Positions 42,177-50,590 of a DNA stretch of 64,000 bases are shown here, piece by piece. The position numbers and the translations under genes are program-made. This stretch comes from Microbacterium oxydans (GTDB lineage: Bacteria; Actinomycetota; Actinomycetes; Actinomycetales; Microbacteriaceae). Each line of letters starts with the position of its first letter. Position 1 is the first letter of the stretch. The stretch is from assembly GCF_006540085.1 (NCBI RefSeq), contig NZ_BJOG01000009.1:1-64000 (forward strand). Direction: 5' to 3'. The notes beneath the pieces were generated by a model. It made no database searches, had not been told where the DNA came from, and saw only the letters and a program-made list of their open reading frames with translations.

Positions 42177-43250
42177 TCAGCTCTCCTGCCCGGCGAGGAT
42201 CGGGTCGTACGTCGTGCGGTCGATGAGCACCCGGCCATCCGCCTCGAGCCGCCCCGAGGCGCGGAGGTCCTTCACGATGTCCCAGTGGATCGCCGACTCG
42301 TTCGTGCCCCCGCACTGCGGGTACGAGCGACCGAGCGCGATGTGCACGGTGCCGAGGATCTTCTCGTCGATCAGCAGGTCGCCGGTCATGGTCTGCACAT
42401 GGGGGTTCGTGCCGATGCCGAGCTCGCCCACGCGGCGAGCGCCGTCGGCTTCGAGGATGCGCTCCACGAGGTCGAGGCCACGGGTGGCCGACACCTTCTC
42501 CACTCGCCCCTCGACGAACTCGAGCCGGAGGTCGGTGATGGTCGCCCCGCCGAACCAGAACGAGCCGGGGAACGTGATGTGCCCGTCGACGCCGTCTTCC
42601 ACCGGAGCGGTCGCGACCTCACCGTCGGGCAGGTTCGCCTCCCCTGCGAACGGCACCCAGGTGCGACCGGCGCAGTTCAGGCGCAGGTCGGTGTCGTCAT
42701 CGAGGATGCGCACCAGCGAGGTGGCGTTCAATTCGGTGCACAGCCGATCGAGGTGGGTGCGGTGCGCGGTCCAGTCGGCGAGGGTGCCGGCGAAGAACTC
42801 CTGCTCCAGCTGTTCCCTCGGGACTCCGATCAGCGTCGCCCATTCGGGCGTGGGGATGCGCACGAGCGTCCACTTCGTTCCCTGCCAACGCGCGGTCGAC
42901 ACGAGGCCCTTGCCCTCCCGCTGCAGGCTGAGCCTGGTGCCGTCGATCTCATCCGCGGGCGGTTCCATGCCACGGAACGAGACGTGCACGTCTGCCCACT
43001 CCATCGATGCCAGCTCGAGAGGTGCCGCCTCGCGCAGCAGGGATTCGCTCGCGTGCTCCAGCGCGAAGCGGTCGTACTTCTCCTCGACGAGCAGCACCTG
43101 GGGCATCCCGCCACGGCGGTACACCTCTTCGACGAAGGCGTCGACCGCGTCGAGCACGGAAGCCGTGGTCGCGAACACCGAGACCCTCGTCCCCTGCCCG
43201 ACCTCGTTCACCTCGGCCAGATGCACGGCCAGTTCCTGCCACCTGCTCAT
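42177..43250 (-). CDS. M29 (AmpS-type) metallopeptidase-like protein
   Basis: Protein of 357 residues like thermophilic aminopeptidases (AmpS/AmpT). The C-terminal block EKILGTVHIALGRS followed by GGTNESAIHWD keeps the His, His and Asp ligands. Glu candidates lie in EGRVEKV and GELGIG. An intact metal site in a sugar operon is odd: it may be a true peptidase or a recruited hydrolase or isomerase. The start overlaps the FGGY kinase stop by one base and the next gene starts one base after its stop, so it belongs to the operon. Confidence 0.85.
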   Translation of the reverse strand: MSRWQELAVHLAEVNEVGQGTRVSVFATTASVLDAVDAFVEEVYRRGGMPQVLLVEEKYDRFALEHASESLLREAAPLELASMEWADVHVSFRGMEPPADEIDGTRLSLQREGKGLVSTARWQGTKWTLVRIPTPEWATLIGVPREQLEQEFFAGTLADWTAHRTHLDRLCTELNATSLVRILDDDTDLRLNCAGRTWVPFAGEANLPDGEVATAPVEDGVDGHITFPGSFWFGGATITDLRLEFVEGRVEKVSATRGLDLVERILEADGARRVGELGIGTNPHVQTMTGDLLIDEKILGTVHIALGRSYPQCGGTNESAIHWDIVKDLRASGRLEADGRVLIDRTTYDPILAGQES

Positions 43251-44737
43251 CAGTCCACCTCTCTCAGCGCGCGCAGCGCGCGGTACTTCTTCGGGAATCG
43301 TTCGTAGGCCGTCTGCAGCTGCGGGTTGGGGTCCTCGTCGGGCGCGACCTCGCCCGAGAAGGCGACCCAGCTCGCGGCCTGCTCCTCGGTCACGATGCCG
43401 AGCCCGATCGCTGCGAGCATCGCATCCCCGTACGCGGCTCCGAGGGTTGCGGCCGTGCGCTGGTGAAGGCCCGTCAAGTCGCCGACCGTCTGCACCAGCA
43501 CCTCATTGTGCGTTCCGCCGCCGATCGCGACCACGCGCGGCGCTGCGGCACCGCCATCCAGCAACGCGGAGACGGCGAGCGCGATCGACTGCCCGACGCC
43601 CTCGACCACCGCGCGTGCGAGGTCGGCACGGCCCGTCGACAGCGTGAGGCCACTGAAGGATGCTCGCGCATCGGCGTCGTGCAGCGGTGTGCGCTCCCCG
43701 CTGAAGTGCGGCAGGTGCAGCACGCCGTTCGCACCCGGAGGTGCCGCGCGCACCAGCTCCATCAAGCGCCCGAACATCGCGGTGTCGCCGTCGCCGTGGT
43801 CGAGCCCGAGCAGGTCGGCGATCCATCGCGTCGCCGTGCCGGCCGTCGAGGTTCCGGCCGCGAGCACGTAGCGTCCCGGCAAGGCGAAAGGCGCAGCCCA
43901 CAGCCGCGGATCCGCGTGCGGCTCGTCGGTCACGCGGATGAAGTAGCCGCTCGATCCGTACATGAGCATCAGGTCGTCGGCCGCCATGACCGAGGCGCCG
44001 ACCGCTTCTGCGACAGCGTCGGTCGTGCCGACCAGCACCGGAGTTCCCTCGGGGATGCCGGTCGCCGCGGCAGCCGCGGCAGTGACGGTACCGGCGACGT
44101 CGGTCGACCAGCCGAGCGGGGGCAGAGTGTCCGGACGGATCAGGTCGTCGATCCCGTCGAAGTTCCACTCGAGCCGGGCGAGGTCGTAGCAGGGATGGAA
44201 GTAGCCGGCCGTCGCATGGTCGATCACGACCTGACCGGTCAGGCGCGCGACGAGGTAGCTCTGACTCGTGAGGTACCACCGGGTTCGGGCGGCGACCTCG
44301 GGCTCGTTGCGCTCGATCCACAGGATCTTCGGCCCCGAGGACTGGCTCGTGAGGGCGTTGCCCGCCCGCCGGAAGATCTCCTCGCGCCCGAGACGCGTCT
44401 CGAGCAGATCGATCTCCTCGGTCGCCCTGGTGTCGACGCCGTAGAGGATCGCAGGGCGCAGTGGACGCAGCTCGGCATCGACCGGGAGCACGCACGGACC
44501 GATCGCACTGCACGCCACCGCGACGATCGGGGCATCCGGAACCGCCTGACGCAGAGTCGAGGCGACCTCGACGAGGTCATGCCACCACACCGCATCCGCG
44601 TCCTGCTCGACCATGCCGGGCGCCGGGGTGCTGATGCCGTGCCGAGAGCGCGCCTCGGCGTGCACGTGACCGGTGGCATCGACCAGCACGCCCTTGGTCT
44701 CGTACGTTCCGACGTCGATGCCGAGGAACAGTTCCAT
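43250..44737 (-). CDS. FGGY-family carbohydrate kinase
   Basis: Sugar kinase of 495 residues. The N-terminal phosphate loop is LFLGIDVGTYETKGVLVD and the C-terminal nucleotide segment is RVVAIGGGTHNEVLVQTVGDL. The FGGY fold covers xylulokinase, gluconokinase and AI-2 kinase (LsrK); it looks closest to xylulokinase-like members, which does not fix the substrate. It lies between the permease and the M29 gene and probably phosphorylates the imported sugar. Confidence 0.92.
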   Translation of the reverse strand: MELFLGIDVGTYETKGVLVDATGHVHAEARSRHGISTPAPGMVEQDADAVWWHDLVEVASTLRQAVPDAPIVAVACSAIGPCVLPVDAELRPLRPAILYGVDTRATEEIDLLETRLGREEIFRRAGNALTSQSSGPKILWIERNEPEVAARTRWYLTSQSYLVARLTGQVVIDHATAGYFHPCYDLARLEWNFDGIDDLIRPDTLPPLGWSTDVAGTVTAAAAAATGIPEGTPVLVGTTDAVAEAVGASVMAADDLMLMYGSSGYFIRVTDEPHADPRLWAAPFALPGRYVLAAGTSTAGTATRWIADLLGLDHGDGDTAMFGRLMELVRAAPPGANGVLHLPHFSGERTPLHDADARASFSGLTLSTGRADLARAVVEGVGQSIALAVSALLDGGAAAPRVVAIGGGTHNEVLVQTVGDLTGLHQRTAATLGAAYGDAMLAAIGLGIVTEEQAASWVAFSGEVAPDEDPNPQLQTAYERFPKKYRALRALREVD

Positions 44738-44759
44738 CAGGATGCCTTTCGGATGCGGT

Positions 44760-45863
44760 TCAGGCGCGGGGGATCTCGGCGAGCGCGATCGTCTCGGTCT
44801 GGCTGCTCGGTGCGCGGCGTGGCCTTCGCCTCACCCTCACCTGATCGAACACCATCACGGCGATCAGGATCACCCCCTGCGCGATCGCGTATTCATATGC
44901 CGAGAGCCGGATGGCCGTGAAGCCGGACTGCACGACCTGCAGCACGAGCGTCGCGAGGACCACGCCGGTGATGGTCGCGAAGCCGCCGGTCGGGTTCGTG
45001 CCGCCGAGCACGGCGATCACGATCACGAGCAGCACGTACGACGTGCCGTAGTCGGCGCTCGCGGTGGGGTTGCGTGAGAGGAACACGAGCCCTGCGATGC
45101 CGCCGAGCAGCCCCGTCGTCACATACGTGCCGTAGAGCACGCTCGTGCTGCGGATACCCGAGTACATCGCCGCCGTCGGGTTCGCGCCCTGCAGCTGCGT
45201 ACGTCGTCCGAACGGCGTGCGCGAGATCAGCACCCCGATCAGAACGGCGACCACGAGGAACTCGAGGAACAGGATCGGGATGCCGCCGACCGTCGCCTGC
45301 CCGACCGAGGAGAGCACCGCCGGGGCCCCGTAGAGCGTGGTGCCGCCTGTCCACACGATCGCGATGCCGTTGAAGATCTGCATCGTGGCGAGCGTCGCGA
45401 GAATGGGCGTGATGCCGACGGTTGCGATCAGGAAACCGTTGACGGCTCCCGCGAGCGCGCCGACCAGGACGCCGACCAGGGCGATGAGGCCGCCCATCGA
45501 CTCCGCCGTGGCCGGATCGCTGCTCGCGATCGCGGTGAACATCGTGCTGACCGTGATCGCCGAGAGGTTCGCGATCGCGACCAGGGACAGATCGATCCCG
45601 CCGGTGAGCATCGCGAGGGCCATGGCGATCGCCAGGATGCCCACCTCCGGCGAGGCGACCATCATGTTCTGCAGGTTGATCGGATTGAGGAAGACCCTCG
45701 GGTTCAGGATCGCGAACAGTCCGAAGGCGAGCGCGAACAGCACCAGCATCCGACCGACGCCGCGGCCGACGTGGATACGGCCGAGCAGGGAGCGCACCGA
45801 CCGATCGACCTGGTCGTTCATCCGGGCGAACTGCCCGGGAGGGGGCGACTGAGGCATGGTCAT
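44760..45863 (-). CDS. Sugar ABC transporter permease (RbsC/CUT2), second subunit
   Basis: Permease of 367 residues with about ten helices. Family landmarks are LTGGIDLSLVAIANL, NGFLIATVGITPILATLATM and LGGTNPTGGFATITG. It pairs with the preceding permease; its start overlaps that gene's stop (ATGA). Two non-identical permeases resemble the Lsr (AI-2) and rhamnose systems rather than ribose. Confidence 0.92.
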   Translation of the reverse strand: MTMPQSPPPGQFARMNDQVDRSVRSLLGRIHVGRGVGRMLVLFALAFGLFAILNPRVFLNPINLQNMMVASPEVGILAIAMALAMLTGGIDLSLVAIANLSAITVSTMFTAIASSDPATAESMGGLIALVGVLVGALAGAVNGFLIATVGITPILATLATMQIFNGIAIVWTGGTTLYGAPAVLSSVGQATVGGIPILFLEFLVVAVLIGVLISRTPFGRRTQLQGANPTAAMYSGIRSTSVLYGTYVTTGLLGGIAGLVFLSRNPTASADYGTSYVLLVIVIAVLGGTNPTGGFATITGVVLATLVLQVVQSGFTAIRLSAYEYAIAQGVILIAVMVFDQVRVRRRPRRAPSSQTETIALAEIPRA

Positions 45864-46888
45864 TCCTTCACCGTGTCGAGGACGAACGTCCGGCGAGAGG
45901 CGCGGCGGGCCATGACGGCCTGGATCCCCACGCCGATCACCAGCAGGAACCCGACGGCGGCGCGCTGCCAGGCCGTGGGCACGCCCATCAGGATGAGACT
46001 GTTGTTGATGATCTGCACCAGCAGCACGCCGAGCACTGTGCCGGTGACGGTACCGCGCCCGCCGAAGATCGAGGCGCCGCCGAGCACGACAGCCGCGATC
46101 ACGTCGAGCTCGGTACCCACCAGGTCCTGCGGGTTCGCGCTGCGGCCCAGCACGACGTGGATGAGTCCGCCGATCGCGGCGACCGCCCCGACCAGCACGT
46201 AGAGCATGATCTGCAGGCGCACGACCGGGAATCCGGCACGTCGTGCCCCTTCCAGGTCACCACCCATCGCGTAGATGCCCCTGCCGAACATCGTGCGGCG
46301 CAGCAGGAGCGCGGCCCCGAACACGAGCAGCACGACCGGCACGATCAGCATCGGCAGGTAGGCGCGGGTCGATTCGACGGAGATCAGGTTCGCGGTCGAC
46401 AGCCAGGAGATGCCGTCGGGCAGCTCGGCGATGTACCTGGAGCCGATGTAGGCGAGCAGCACGCCCTTGAAGATGCCCTGTGTCGCGAGAGTCACGATCA
46501 GGGTCGGGAGCCGGAACCGGGCGATCACGATGCCGTTGACGAACCCGAGGGCGCCGCCGATCACGATCGCGAAGGCGAGGATGCCGACGAGGCCGAAGTC
46601 CAAGCCCCCGCCCTGGGCGAGCGACACCGTCGTGTATGCGGCGAAGATTCCGATCGCGGCGAACGACACGTCGATGCCGCCGGAGATGATCACGAAGAGC
46701 ACCGCGAGCGCGAACACCATCGGGACCAGCGCCGAGCGCAGGATCGAGAACAGCGTGTGCACGCTGAAGAAAGCGGGGTTCACGGCACACATCACGATCA
46801 CCAGGACGACGATGATGCTCGCGAGCACGAGCTCGTTCGACATGCGTCCGATGCGGGGAAGGCGGATGCGGGTGTCGGTGGCGCTCAC
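45860..46888 (-). CDS. Sugar ABC transporter permease (RbsC/CUT2), first subunit
   Basis: Permease of 342 residues with about ten helices: ISGGIDVSFAAIGIF, NGIVIARFRLPTLIVTLAT and LGGASIFGGRGTVTG. The frame is open upstream, but the GTG at 46888 overlaps the ATPase stop (GTGA) and gives the family length. It forms a heterodimer with the following permease. Confidence 0.92.
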   Translation of the reverse strand: MSATDTRIRLPRIGRMSNELVLASIIVVLVIVMCAVNPAFFSVHTLFSILRSALVPMVFALAVLFVIISGGIDVSFAAIGIFAAYTTVSLAQGGGLDFGLVGILAFAIVIGGALGFVNGIVIARFRLPTLIVTLATQGIFKGVLLAYIGSRYIAELPDGISWLSTANLISVESTRAYLPMLIVPVVLLVFGAALLLRRTMFGRGIYAMGGDLEGARRAGFPVVRLQIMLYVLVGAVAAIGGLIHVVLGRSANPQDLVGTELDVIAAVVLGGASIFGGRGTVTGTVLGVLLVQIINNSLILMGVPTAWQRAAVGFLLVIGVGIQAVMARRASRRTFVLDTVKE

Positions 46889-48420
46889 GCGGCCATCACC
46901 TCCTGGATTCGGGGCGCTGCGATGTCGTCGCCCGCCAGTCGTGAGACGATCTCGCCGCGACGCACCACGAGCACCCGGTTGCAGAGCGAGACGAGCTCGG
47001 GAACGTCGTCGGAGATCATGATCACGCCCATCCCGTCGCTCGCGGCCTCGCGGAGGATCTGCAGGATCTCCTCCTTCGAGCCCACGTCGACGCCGACCGT
47101 CGGTCCGTTGAGGATCAGCACGCGCGGCTTGGTCGCGAGCCACTTCGCCAGCACGACCCGCTGCGCGTTGCCGCCGGAGAGCGACCGCACGGGTGCCTCG
47201 ACGCTCGGCGCCTTGATGCGCAGGCGCGAGAAGAGACGGGAGATGGTCTCGGCGGTGCGCTTGCGACTCAGCAGCACCTTGCCGACAGCGTGCTCGCTCA
47301 GCGAGCCCGCGATGATGTTGTCGGAGATCGACTTGTCCAGGAACAGGCCCTGCGTGAGCCGGTCCTCCGGAACGTACCCGATGCCCGCCTCGACGGAGGC
47401 CCGGATGCTGCCGGGTCGCACGGCGCGGCCGCCGACGGTGACGGTTCCCGACTGGGGGGTCAACAGGCCGAACAACGCATCGGCGATCTCGCCACGACCC
47501 GAGCCGAGCAGACCGGTGAGGCCGAGGATCTCGCCCGGCTGCAGGTCGAAGGAGACATCGGTGAAGGCACCGGGAAGATCGAGGTGCTCGACGCGCAGCA
47601 GCGGCTCGGCGTCGTCATCGACCTCGACCACGACGCGCGAGTCGTCGACGGCGCGGCCCGTCATCGCGTGGGTGAGGGAGGCGACGTCGAACTCGTCGGC
47701 CGGGCCGTTCGCGACCAGGCGCCCGGAGCGCAGCACCGTGATGTCCTGCGACACCCGCAGCACCTCGTCGAGCTTGTGGCTGACGAACACCAGGGCGACG
47801 CCGCGCTGCTGCAGCCGCCGCACGAGGGCGAAGAGCCGCTCGACCTCGGAGTGCGTGAGAGCGGTGGTCGGCTCGTCCATGAAGATGACCCGCGCGTCCT
47901 GCACGAGCGCCCGGCAGATCGCCGTGAGCTGTCGGTCGGCGACCGAGAGCCGTTCGACGTCGGCGTCGAGGTCGAGGGTGAGTCCCAGCTCCTCCACGAT
48001 GCGCTGCGCCTCGGGACGGCGGTTCTTCGCGCTGTAGAGCTTGCGTCGCGCGGCGATCGCGGCCGGGAGCACGATGTTCTCCGCCACGGTCAAGTTGGGG
48101 AAGAGCGAGAAGTCCTGGTAGATGACCTGGATACCGGCTCGCAGGGCCTGGGTCGGCGAGAGGGTGAGCGGTTCGCCGTCGAGCAGGATCTCGCCGGCCT
48201 CCGGCTTCTCGACCCCGCTGATGATCTTGATGAGCGTGGACTTGCCGCACCCGTTCTCGCCGGCCAGACAGTGCACCCGCCCGGGGTAGAGGGTGATGCC
48301 GACGTCGTCGAGCGCGACGACCCCGCCGAACACCTTCCGCACGCCTCTGACCTCGAGAACGGGTCCGGCATCGGGAGCGAGCCCGGCCTCGGATGCCGGC
48401 TGCGCCTGTTCTTCGTTCAT
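46885..48420 (-). CDS. Sugar ABC transporter ATP-binding protein (RbsA/CUT2)
   Basis: ATPase of 511 residues with two nucleotide-binding domains. The first has GENGCGKST, LSVADRQLTAICRAL in place of a canonical signature, and IFMDEPTTAL. The second has the degenerate loop GLLGSGRGE, LSGGNAQRVVLAKWL and LILNGPTVGVD, where Asn-Gly replaces the usual Asp-Glu, so this site probably binds but hardly hydrolyses ATP. The ATG at 48420 follows CGGAGGAAG. Confidence 0.93.
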   Translation of the reverse strand: MNEEQAQPASEAGLAPDAGPVLEVRGVRKVFGGVVALDDVGITLYPGRVHCLAGENGCGKSTLIKIISGVEKPEAGEILLDGEPLTLSPTQALRAGIQVIYQDFSLFPNLTVAENIVLPAAIAARRKLYSAKNRRPEAQRIVEELGLTLDLDADVERLSVADRQLTAICRALVQDARVIFMDEPTTALTHSEVERLFALVRRLQQRGVALVFVSHKLDEVLRVSQDITVLRSGRLVANGPADEFDVASLTHAMTGRAVDDSRVVVEVDDDAEPLLRVEHLDLPGAFTDVSFDLQPGEILGLTGLLGSGRGEIADALFGLLTPQSGTVTVGGRAVRPGSIRASVEAGIGYVPEDRLTQGLFLDKSISDNIIAGSLSEHAVGKVLLSRKRTAETISRLFSRLRIKAPSVEAPVRSLSGGNAQRVVLAKWLATKPRVLILNGPTVGVDVGSKEEILQILREAASDGMGVIMISDDVPELVSLCNRVLVVRRGEIVSRLAGDDIAAPRIQEVMAA

Positions 48421-48433
48421 GTTCTTCCTCCGA

Positions 48434-48461
48434 GGCGGGGCCGCGCGTTGGCGGCCCCGCC
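48434..48461 (-). terminator. Intra-operon hairpin between binding protein and ATPase
   Basis: Perfect 11-bp arms (48434-48444, 48451-48461) with a 6-base loop, right after the binding-protein stop and before the ATPase ribosome site. It likely sets a high ratio of binding protein to transporter. Confidence 0.75.
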
Positions 48462-48484
48462 CTGAGTGGTGGTGGACGTCGGGA

Positions 48485-49519
48485 TCAGAAGTCGTAGTCG
48501 TCGACGTTGTCCTTGTCGACGATGACCGCGGCGTCACCCACGTACACGTTGTCGAAGCCGTCGAGCTTCTTCAGGGAGTTGTAGCCCTCGATGCCGAGGT
48601 CGGTGCCGTCTGTGATCTTCTCTCCGTCGACGAGCAGCTGCGCGATCTTGAGCTGCGCCTTGCCGGCCATCGCCGGGTCCCAGAAGAAGATCTTGTCGAT
48701 CGAGCCGTCGACGATGTACTTCTTCGCCACCGACGGGATGCTGGTGCCCATCACGCAGACCTGATCCTCCAGGCCCGCCTCCTGCACCGCGCGGGCGATA
48801 CCGGCGACGTCGGTGCCAGCCGAGCCCTGGAAGCCCTTGATGTCGGGGTACTTCGCGAGCAGCTCCTTCGCGCGCTGGTAGGCGACGTTCTCGTCTTCCT
48901 TGCTCTCGACGGGCTCCTCGACGCGGGTCAGGTCGGGGTACTCGGCCTGCTGCTGGTCATAGGCGCCGCCGACCCAGTCCATGTGGGTCTTGGCGGTGAG
49001 GCCGCCGACGAACGAGACGTACTGACCGGAATCGCCCATGCACTCGGCGAGGTTGTCCATGATCTTCGCGCCGTAGGCCCGGTTGTCGAAGGCCTCGATG
49101 TCGACGTCGGCGTTCTTGATACCGGCCGCCTCATGGGCGACCACGATGATCCCCTGGTCCCTGGCCTGCTTGAGCACCGACTCCAGCGCCTCGGGCGAGT
49201 TGGGGACGACGGTGATCGCGGCGGGCGACTGGGCGATCAGGTCCTGGATGATCTGGATCTGCTTCTCGGGGCTGGCGTCATCCGCGCCCTCCTGGCGGGC
49301 GTCGAGCCCCGTCTCCTCGGCGAACTCCTTCACGCCGACCTCCATGCGGTCGAACCAGCCGACGCCCGAGATCTTGACCACCGTGACCATCGCGCCGTCT
49401 TCGGCGCTCCCGCCGGTCTCGCCACCACCGGTGGTGCCGCCGACCTGACCGCAGCCGGCGAGGGCGAGCATCGCCACGGCACCGAATCCGACACCTGCAA
49501 GCAACTTCGTCTTACGCAT
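48485..49519 (-). CDS. Sugar ABC transporter substrate-binding lipoprotein (RbsB/LsrB-like)
   Basis: Lipoprotein of 344 residues with lipobox LAGC (about 20-23) and a type I periplasmic-binding fold. ASPEKQIQIIQDLIAQSPAAI and VMGTSIPSVAKKYI resemble rhamnose- and AI-2-binding proteins more than ribose-binding ones. It starts the leftward operon; its promoter has TTGACA and TACTGT. The ligand is not readable. Confidence 0.9.
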   Translation of the reverse strand: MRKTKLLAGVGFGAVAMLALAGCGQVGGTTGGGETGGSAEDGAMVTVVKISGVGWFDRMEVGVKEFAEETGLDARQEGADDASPEKQIQIIQDLIAQSPAAITVVPNSPEALESVLKQARDQGIIVVAHEAAGIKNADVDIEAFDNRAYGAKIMDNLAECMGDSGQYVSFVGGLTAKTHMDWVGGAYDQQQAEYPDLTRVEEPVESKEDENVAYQRAKELLAKYPDIKGFQGSAGTDVAGIARAVQEAGLEDQVCVMGTSIPSVAKKYIVDGSIDKIFFWDPAMAGKAQLKIAQLLVDGEKITDGTDLGIEGYNSLKKLDGFDNVYVGDAAVIVDKDNVDDYDF

Positions 49520-49599
49520 GTTCCACTCCTTCGTGTGTGAGCCAGTGTTAGTTTCCACCACCCCCAGGGAGGAATGGGAAGAAATCTCATCGCTGTGGA

Positions 49600-49667
49600 A
49601 CAGTAAAACGTGATCCTGCCGCTTGTCAATGCGAAATCTCACACCCGTTGCGCAACCGTTGCGCAAC
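49600..49667 (-). promoter_or_regulatory. Promoter and tandem palindromic operator of the sugar operon
   Basis: On the minus strand TTGACA (49624-49629) and TACTGT (49600-49605) are spaced by 18 bases. Upstream lie two copies of the perfect 10-base palindrome gttgcgcaac (49647-49656 and 49658-49667), repeated at 11 bases, one helical turn. That phasing suits an activator or cooperative regulator. Confidence 0.72.
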
Positions 49668-49691
49668 GGGGAGGCCGAAGGAGCGACGCGG

Positions 49692-50465
49692 CTAGAGCGC
49701 GGCGACGGCCTCGATCTGCACGCCGGCAGCCCGCAGGCCGACAAGCGCGGGATGATCCACCGCGCCGTCGGTCACCAGCAGATCGATCTCGCCTGGACCT
49801 GCGACATTCGTCAGGTGCACCCGACCGAGTTTCGATGCGTCGGCGACGACGATGACCCGGTCGCACGCATCGATCGCCGCGCGCTTCACAGCACCCTCTT
49901 CATTGCTGTAGTCCGAGAGGCCGCGCTTGCCGTCGACACCCGAGACGCCCATCACGTACACGTCGCAGTTGTAGCGCTTGAACGCCTCGATCGACTCGGC
50001 CCCGACCAGGCTGAGCTCGCCGGGGCGCACGCGCCCACCCGTGACGAGGATCGTGGTGTTGGGCTCGTCGTGGAGCTCGAGGGCGACGAGGATGCTGGGC
50101 GTGACGACGGTGAGTCCGAGGCCCTTGCCGACGATCGCGCGGGCCACCGCGAGGGCGGTACTGCCGCTGTCGAGCACGACGGTCTCGCCGTGGTTGAGGT
50201 GGGCGACGGCCGCTGCGGCGATGTTGATCTTCTCGCGCGCTCCCATCAGCGCCCGGGAGTTGAATCCCGGCTCCACGGCGGTCCCGTGGGCTGCGATCAC
50301 ACCACCCGTCACCCGACGTACGCTGCCGCGCTCCTCGAGGAGTTCCAGGTCGCGCCTGATGGTCATCTCGGAGACGTCGAACTCCAGGGCGAGGGCCTTG
50401 AACTCGGCCTCGCCGTCAGAGAGGACCCGCTGTTCGATCAGCGCGCGGCGCTCGTGGGCTTCCAT
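49692..50465 (-). CDS. DeoR-family transcriptional regulator
   Basis: Regulator of 257 residues. The N-terminal helix-turn-helix (about 5-58) includes LALEFDVSEMTIRRDLELLEERGSV. The C-terminal sugar-phosphate sensor domain has VLDSGSTALAVARAI and TGGRVRPGELSLVG. Effectors are usually phosphorylated sugars, here probably the product of the FGGY kinase or DHA kinase. ATG 50465 follows CGAGGAGGTAGGG. It lies between the sugar operon and the divergent BtpA gene. Confidence 0.93.
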   Translation of the reverse strand: MEAHERRALIEQRVLSDGEAEFKALALEFDVSEMTIRRDLELLEERGSVRRVTGGVIAAHGTAVEPGFNSRALMGAREKINIAAAAVAHLNHGETVVLDSGSTALAVARAIVGKGLGLTVVTPSILVALELHDEPNTTILVTGGRVRPGELSLVGAESIEAFKRYNCDVYVMGVSGVDGKRGLSDYSNEEGAVKRAAIDACDRVIVVADASKLGRVHLTNVAGPGEIDLLVTDGAVDHPALVGLRAAGVQIEAVAAL

Positions 50466-50510
50466 CCCTACCTCCTCGTGTGGCAGATCCAACCTTAGGC
50501 GACCCGCTTG

Positions 50511-50554
50511 TGTGAATGAGTAACTTGTGCTTTGCTCATCGTTAATCTTTCACA
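50511..50554. promoter_or_regulatory. DeoR-type inverted repeat
   Basis: TGTGAATGAGTAA (50511-50523) and TTAATCTTTCACA (50542-50554) are inverted copies matching at 11 of 13 positions. They sit between the divergent deoR and btpA genes and are the likely DeoR target. Confidence 0.75.
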
Positions 50555-50590
50555 GTGCTTGTGATCCATTCCGAAGAAACGAGGAAAGAC

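Noticed and set aside
46885..48420. Broken ATPase because the second Walker B reads LILNGPTVGVD
   Set aside because: One degenerate site is common in fused CUT2 ATPases, the frame is intact and the first site is complete.
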